This document shows, piece by piece, positions 60,155-64,000 of a DNA stretch of 64,000 bases (position 1 is the stretch's first letter; each line of letters begins with the position of its first letter). The position numbers were made by a program, and so were the translations under genes. Location of the stretch: the NCBI GenBank assembly GCA_027625915.1, contig JANTQA010000070.1, forward strand, positions 9,305,001-9,369,000, written 5' to 3'. This DNA is from Anaeramoeba flamelloides (lineage: Eukaryota > Metamonada > Anaeramoebidae). The notes under the pieces were generated by a model, which worked only from the letters and a program-made list of their open reading frames with translations, was not told the origin of the DNA and ran no database searches.

Positions 60155-60535
60155 AATGACTACGCTTTCAGGCGAAAACAGTCAAATTGTTAATAAAAAT
60201 GCACTTGAAAGATTTCCATTTCAAATCTATAAACACTAAACAATTACCCAAGCCATTCTAAATATTGTTTTTAGTTACTTTTACAAGTTTGAAATGTTTG
60301 AAAGTTTGTGCTTGATCTTGAAAATCCCTTAAAGTCATTTTTTTTTTTTATTAAAATTTGTCTTTCAAGAGATCTGTTTTGATAATTTTTTTTTACGAGT
60401 CTTTTGAACTTCGAAACTTGTAATTTTTTTTGTCCAATTTCTTTAGAAGGAAAATTCTTTTTGAGAAGTGAATGTAAAATAACACAATAACTAAACACCC
60501 ACCCTGTGTGGAAATGTAGTCCTTAAAAAAACTAC
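60155..60535. mobile_element. Family H element, short copy
   Basis: The left end TGACTACGCTTTCAGGCGAA and AATGCACTTGAAAGATTTCC match the 17.4 kb arm. It then runs through CTAAATATTGTTTTTAGTTAC and TTTTACAAGTTTGAAATGTTT. The right end GTGGAAATGTAGTCCTTAA mirrors the left. It is shorter than the 17.4 kb element. Confidence 0.65.
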
Positions 60536-61944
60536 TTAAAAAGTCAACAAACATTAAAAATATTTAAAAATAAGGTAACTGATGGATAATTATTTCGATT
60601 TTTTGTAACAGAATATAATTATATCTTCAATTTTGGAGTTGACAATGATATTTTAAGGAATAATGGCTAAATTCGTGTAAAAACTATTTCAGTGTTAAAA
60701 TCAAAAATTAGTGATATTCAACAAAACTTCCAATAATCTTATTTTCTGACTAAAAAATCATGTCACGAATTTCTCTAGTTTTCAAAAAGGAAAAAGAGAA
60801 ATTGAAGAAATAATTTCGTTGACCGTTTTTTGGCTTCTTCATTATTCTGAATAAAAATCACTTCGATTATATTTCTTTCAAGTTTTCTTTTCAAATTTAA
60901 TTTTCTCAAAAAAAAAAAAAAAAAAAAAGCTTTATTCCAAAAAAATTGACAAATCCATTTCATTATAAAATGGTAGAAAACTTGGAAAATTATCAAATTA
61001 TTATTATTTTAAACTGACGCATTAAAAAAACACCCAATAAAAACCACCCGAACTGGAATCAGAGTAATTTCTACTTCCACCTGATCCAATGAATTTTACT
61101 TGAATAGATCAATCATAGCAATAATACATCCCAAAAAAGTTAATTTTACACATTTGACCATTCAAACTTTAAATTTCGAAAATTGAATATGTTTAATTTT
61201 TGGTTTAATTTGTTGACTTGGATTCTTTTTTAATTTAAATCAATGGTTTAATTTTTGGATTTTGATTTGCTTTAAATAAAGTCAACAATAAGTAAAAAAT
61301 ATTCAAAAATTTTTCAAACAAAATGGATTTGAATATTTTTTTCCCATTTGACAATTTTTTTCTGGTATGGAAAGTAAAAACTTGATTTGATCTAAAGTTG
61401 GCCAACTAGTTACCAATAGCAACAAATATCATTTCTTTAACAAAACCTTATCAAAATTGATTTTAACTTGATACTACCATTTTCCAATTATAAAAATCAA
61501 AATTATTATTTCAATTTCCCAAAGACCATTTTATAAAAAATTCCAAAGAAAAAACACAACAACCCTAAAATTCAACTAAAAACCAAATTTTTAGAATTAA
61601 TTTGGCTAGTTATTATTGAATTTTGAGATAAAATTACACCATTTTAAAATAAGAATTTAACAGTGATAAATATTTTTTGCTAAATGAAATTTTTTGAACT
61701 TCGTTTGATTCACAAAATTTTTTTCAATCTCGAAAATTTTTTAATTATTTTTTTTTTGTTACACTCATTTAAATGTAGAAGATCTTTCTGATACAATTTT
61801 CAATGTTAATCAAAAACAAAGAAAACATTTGGAAAATTCAATTTTGAATGGCTATTAATGGACTTTTCGTCTTTTTTTTTATAAACTTTAGAATTGACAA
61901 ATTTCTGAATTCGTACAAGTATTGGAAATAATTTGGCTATTTTA

Positions 61945-62215
61945 AAAAAGTTTTTACTTTTTTTTTTTTTTTTATGATTTTTACAGAATTAAAACTTTTT
62001 TAAAGTTTTATGTTTTAATAAAATGAAAAAAATTTTTTAAAAAAAGTGGTACTTTTCTTCACACACTAACCTCTACATCATATTTAAAGGTCATCCCTCA
62101 CTTTATTAAAATACAAACCTTTCAAAAAGTTTTAATTCTTGAAAAAGTTTTTACTTTTTTAAAATAGAAAACTTTAAAAAAAGTTTTAAAAAATTCCACC
62201 CCTTTTAAAACAACC
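61945..62215. mobile_element. Family D foldback element, copy 4
   Basis: AAAACTTTTTTAAAGTTTTA and TAAAAAAAGTTTTAAAAA arms with the core AACCTCTACATCATATTTAA. The best-preserved core of the family. Confidence 0.6.
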
Positions 62216-62605
62216 GTATGTGCTTAGACAAAACTATTTATTACCACCAAAAAACGCCAAAAAAAAAAAAAAATACTTGATTTACACCCAAAAATTAAAA
62301 AATTTCCACATTCTATTAACATTATTTTTTTTTCAATTTCCAAATTTGAAACAAATTTCAAAAAAATAAAATTTTTTGATTAAGAGATCAGTACTATACA
62401 ACAACAAGGTAAAAATTTAAAATATGTTATTGGTGATATACTCTAATCAAATTTTGTGTATTCCAAGTGTCAAAAAATTCTGATCGACTAAGAAACCCAA
62501 AAAAGAATATTTTTTTTGAGTGAGATTAATTTTTTTTTTCCGTTTTTTCTATGAAAAAGAAAAAATTATTAAATTCATTTTATTTCTCACATCATAATAA
62601 ATTTT

Positions 62606-62720
62606 TACCCCATTTATTACCATTTTGATCATTATTATACAACAACAAGTCTTTGTTGCCAGGAATATTAATATAAAGATTGTTATTTTCTTTTTTGAGA
62701 TAAAACTTTTGGTTAACAAA
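62606..62720 (-). CDS. Exon-like stretch, unassigned
   Basis: The minus strand reads KKENNNLYINIPGNKDLLLY, then NNDQNGNKWGKNLL and a stop. A GGTAATAAA donor-like site lies inside it. The composition is protein-like, unlike its surroundings, but there is no family match and no start. It may be the last exon of a gene lying to the right, or chance. Confidence 0.25.
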
Positions 62721-63117
62721 AAAAAAAATTGATTAATTCAACTTATTGAAAAATAATTATATTTGTTTTTTAGAATGATAGTTATAATCATTAAAGTTTT
62801 GAAGTTATGTTAAAATATTTACCCAAGAAATTTTGTTTTTATTCCAAGATGAAATTTGATTTTTCAAAATAAAATTTTCTTAAAGATATTTGGAAATTAA
62901 GTAATTTTATCCTCAAAATTCAACATCAATTTTTTTCTGACAAAAATGATTTAAATTGCACCAAAATGATTCTTGTTAATAAGATCAAACAATTTGTTAA
63001 AAAAATTTTTTGTAATTTTTTATCACATTTTTTGAAAACCAGAAAACAACTTTTTTAAAACCTTATGGAATAAAGAAAAATTACCAAATAGATCTCAATT
63101 TAATTTAGAAACAATTG

Positions 63118-63176
63118 TTAAACTTCTATCAAATATCCATTTACTAAATCACCCATACCACTATTGATTTTATTGG
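63118..63176 (-). CDS. Possible short terminal exon, unassigned
   Basis: After a CTTAG acceptor the minus strand reads NKINSGMGDLVNGYLIEV and stops with TAA. At the far right edge (63994-63989) a strong GTAAGT donor on the minus strand follows AAGATG, hinting at a gene that enters from beyond the window. The link between the two is speculative. Confidence 0.2.
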
Positions 63177-64000
63177 CTAAGATTTGAATTGAAATATTAA
63201 TTATTAAATATAATAACCAAATAAAAAAATTCCTTTCGAGATCAATACTTTTCAACATAAAACTAAAAATATGTTTTACCAATTTTCAAGAATTAACTTA
63301 ATTGTTAATAAAAATAATAGGTTACTTTTTTTCGTTTTATATTGGAAACAGGCAAATTTTGAATTTCTAAAAAATAGACTCAAATCAATAAATTGTTTAA
63401 ATGAGGTTAACTCATACCATTTCTTAAGCCGAAACACAAATTACAAAAAAAAATTTTTTCGAGATCTTGACAAGATTTTATTTGATTTTTAAAAAATACT
63501 ACTCCCTTAATTTTATTTTTTATTTTTTTTTTAAAAGAGATAAACTTAAAATTTTCGCCTTAGAAGAAAAATAAATAAAAAGTATTTTTAAACTTTGAAG
63601 GAAAAAAAATTATAGAGAAGGGTTTTATCATTTGATTAAAAACCAAAGTTTTCAAATTATTAATCCATCCGAGTATTCACAGTTTTTTAGCAAAATTAAA
63701 GAAATTCTAATGTAAAAATTATCCCAACATTTCTACAAATTACTTTTACATAAAGAAATATATATATATATATAAGAAAAAATAAAGATAGAAAGAAGAA
63801 AAAAAAAAAAAAAAAAAATCAAATTATGGATGTTTATTGATCAAAATAATTCGAAATGTAAAAATAATTTTTTTGTAATTTGTTTCTTACGATTTGATTT
63901 TTATAAAAACCAGATTAATGATTGTACTCAAATTTGATTTTTTTTTGATAATAAAATAGTGGTAATTTTTGGATTAATTTATTTGGTGACTTACCATCTT

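Larger units (their letters stand above)
59052..64000. other. Long tail of the window: possible ABC intron or intergenic DNA
   Basis: Holds family D copies (59800-60130, 61945-62215), a family H fragment (60155-60535), a T/A-rich repeat at about 61310-61380 shared with 38650-38720, and homopolymers. A minus-strand frame at 59383-59670 (GNSTTADNPDCPSRKFISKK and on) is protein-like but matches nothing I know. No ABC continuation was recognised. Confidence 0.45.

Noticed and set aside
1-64000. Retroviral, LTR or Polinton-like elements
   Set aside because: No reverse-transcriptase, integrase, capsid or polymerase-like frames and no long direct terminal repeats were seen.

Overview
The window is very AT-rich eukaryotic DNA. 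It has short spliceosomal introns, very long introns, many homopolymer runs and small inverted-repeat elements. The gene set is a eukaryotic protist's: a RasGEF with ubiquitin-like domains, an RCC1-like/BTB protein, SKP1, a secreted/membrane beta-propeller protein with a Cys-rich stalk, poly(A)-binding protein, a divergent histone H3 and an ABC transporter. RCC1/BTB proteins, RasGEFs and SBBP-propeller/Cys-rich receptors are large families in Anaeramoeba (Metamonada), so that genus is my best guess. This is inferred from gene style only. No rRNA, tRNA, CRISPR array or retroelement was seen. The standard genetic code fits, with TAA the usual stop.

Layout. 1-4.5 kb: a TTAA-flanked MITE and one exon of a leucine-rich-repeat gene. 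4.6-15.3 kb (minus): one RasGEF gene in three exons joined by phase-matched introns of about 4.0 and 3.5 kb, both filled with MITE-like repeats. 15.4-23 kb: no convincing gene; trinucleotide-repeat tract, foldback elements, a GC-richer island. 23.1-24 kb (plus): SKP1, three exons. 24.8-25.6 kb: a nearly perfect long palindrome. 27.1-29.0 kb (minus): RCC1/BTB gene with an in-frame TAA and an apparent frameshift. 29.8-30.7 kb (plus): zinc-motif protein with two in-frame TAA codons. 33.2-39.8 kb (minus): single-pass membrane receptor-like protein, two exons around a 3.5 kb intron. 43.0-46.8 kb (minus): poly(A)-binding protein, four exons including a 23-base first exon. 48-51 kb: transposon-like elements. 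52.2-52.9 kb (plus): a CENP-A/CenH3-like histone. 53-57 kb: repeats, including a second copy of the element in the RasGEF intron. 58.5-59.05 kb (plus): first two exons of an ABC transporter whose remainder was not found. 62.6-64 kb: exon-like scraps on the minus strand.

The genes do not form a pathway. SKP1 and BTB proteins both serve ubiquitin ligases, and the RasGEF and the receptor are signalling types, but nothing here shows that they work together. Two themes stand out. First, at least ten families of small inverted-repeat elements occupy introns and intergenic DNA and account for the very long introns. Second, the H3-like gene has the marks of a centromeric histone.
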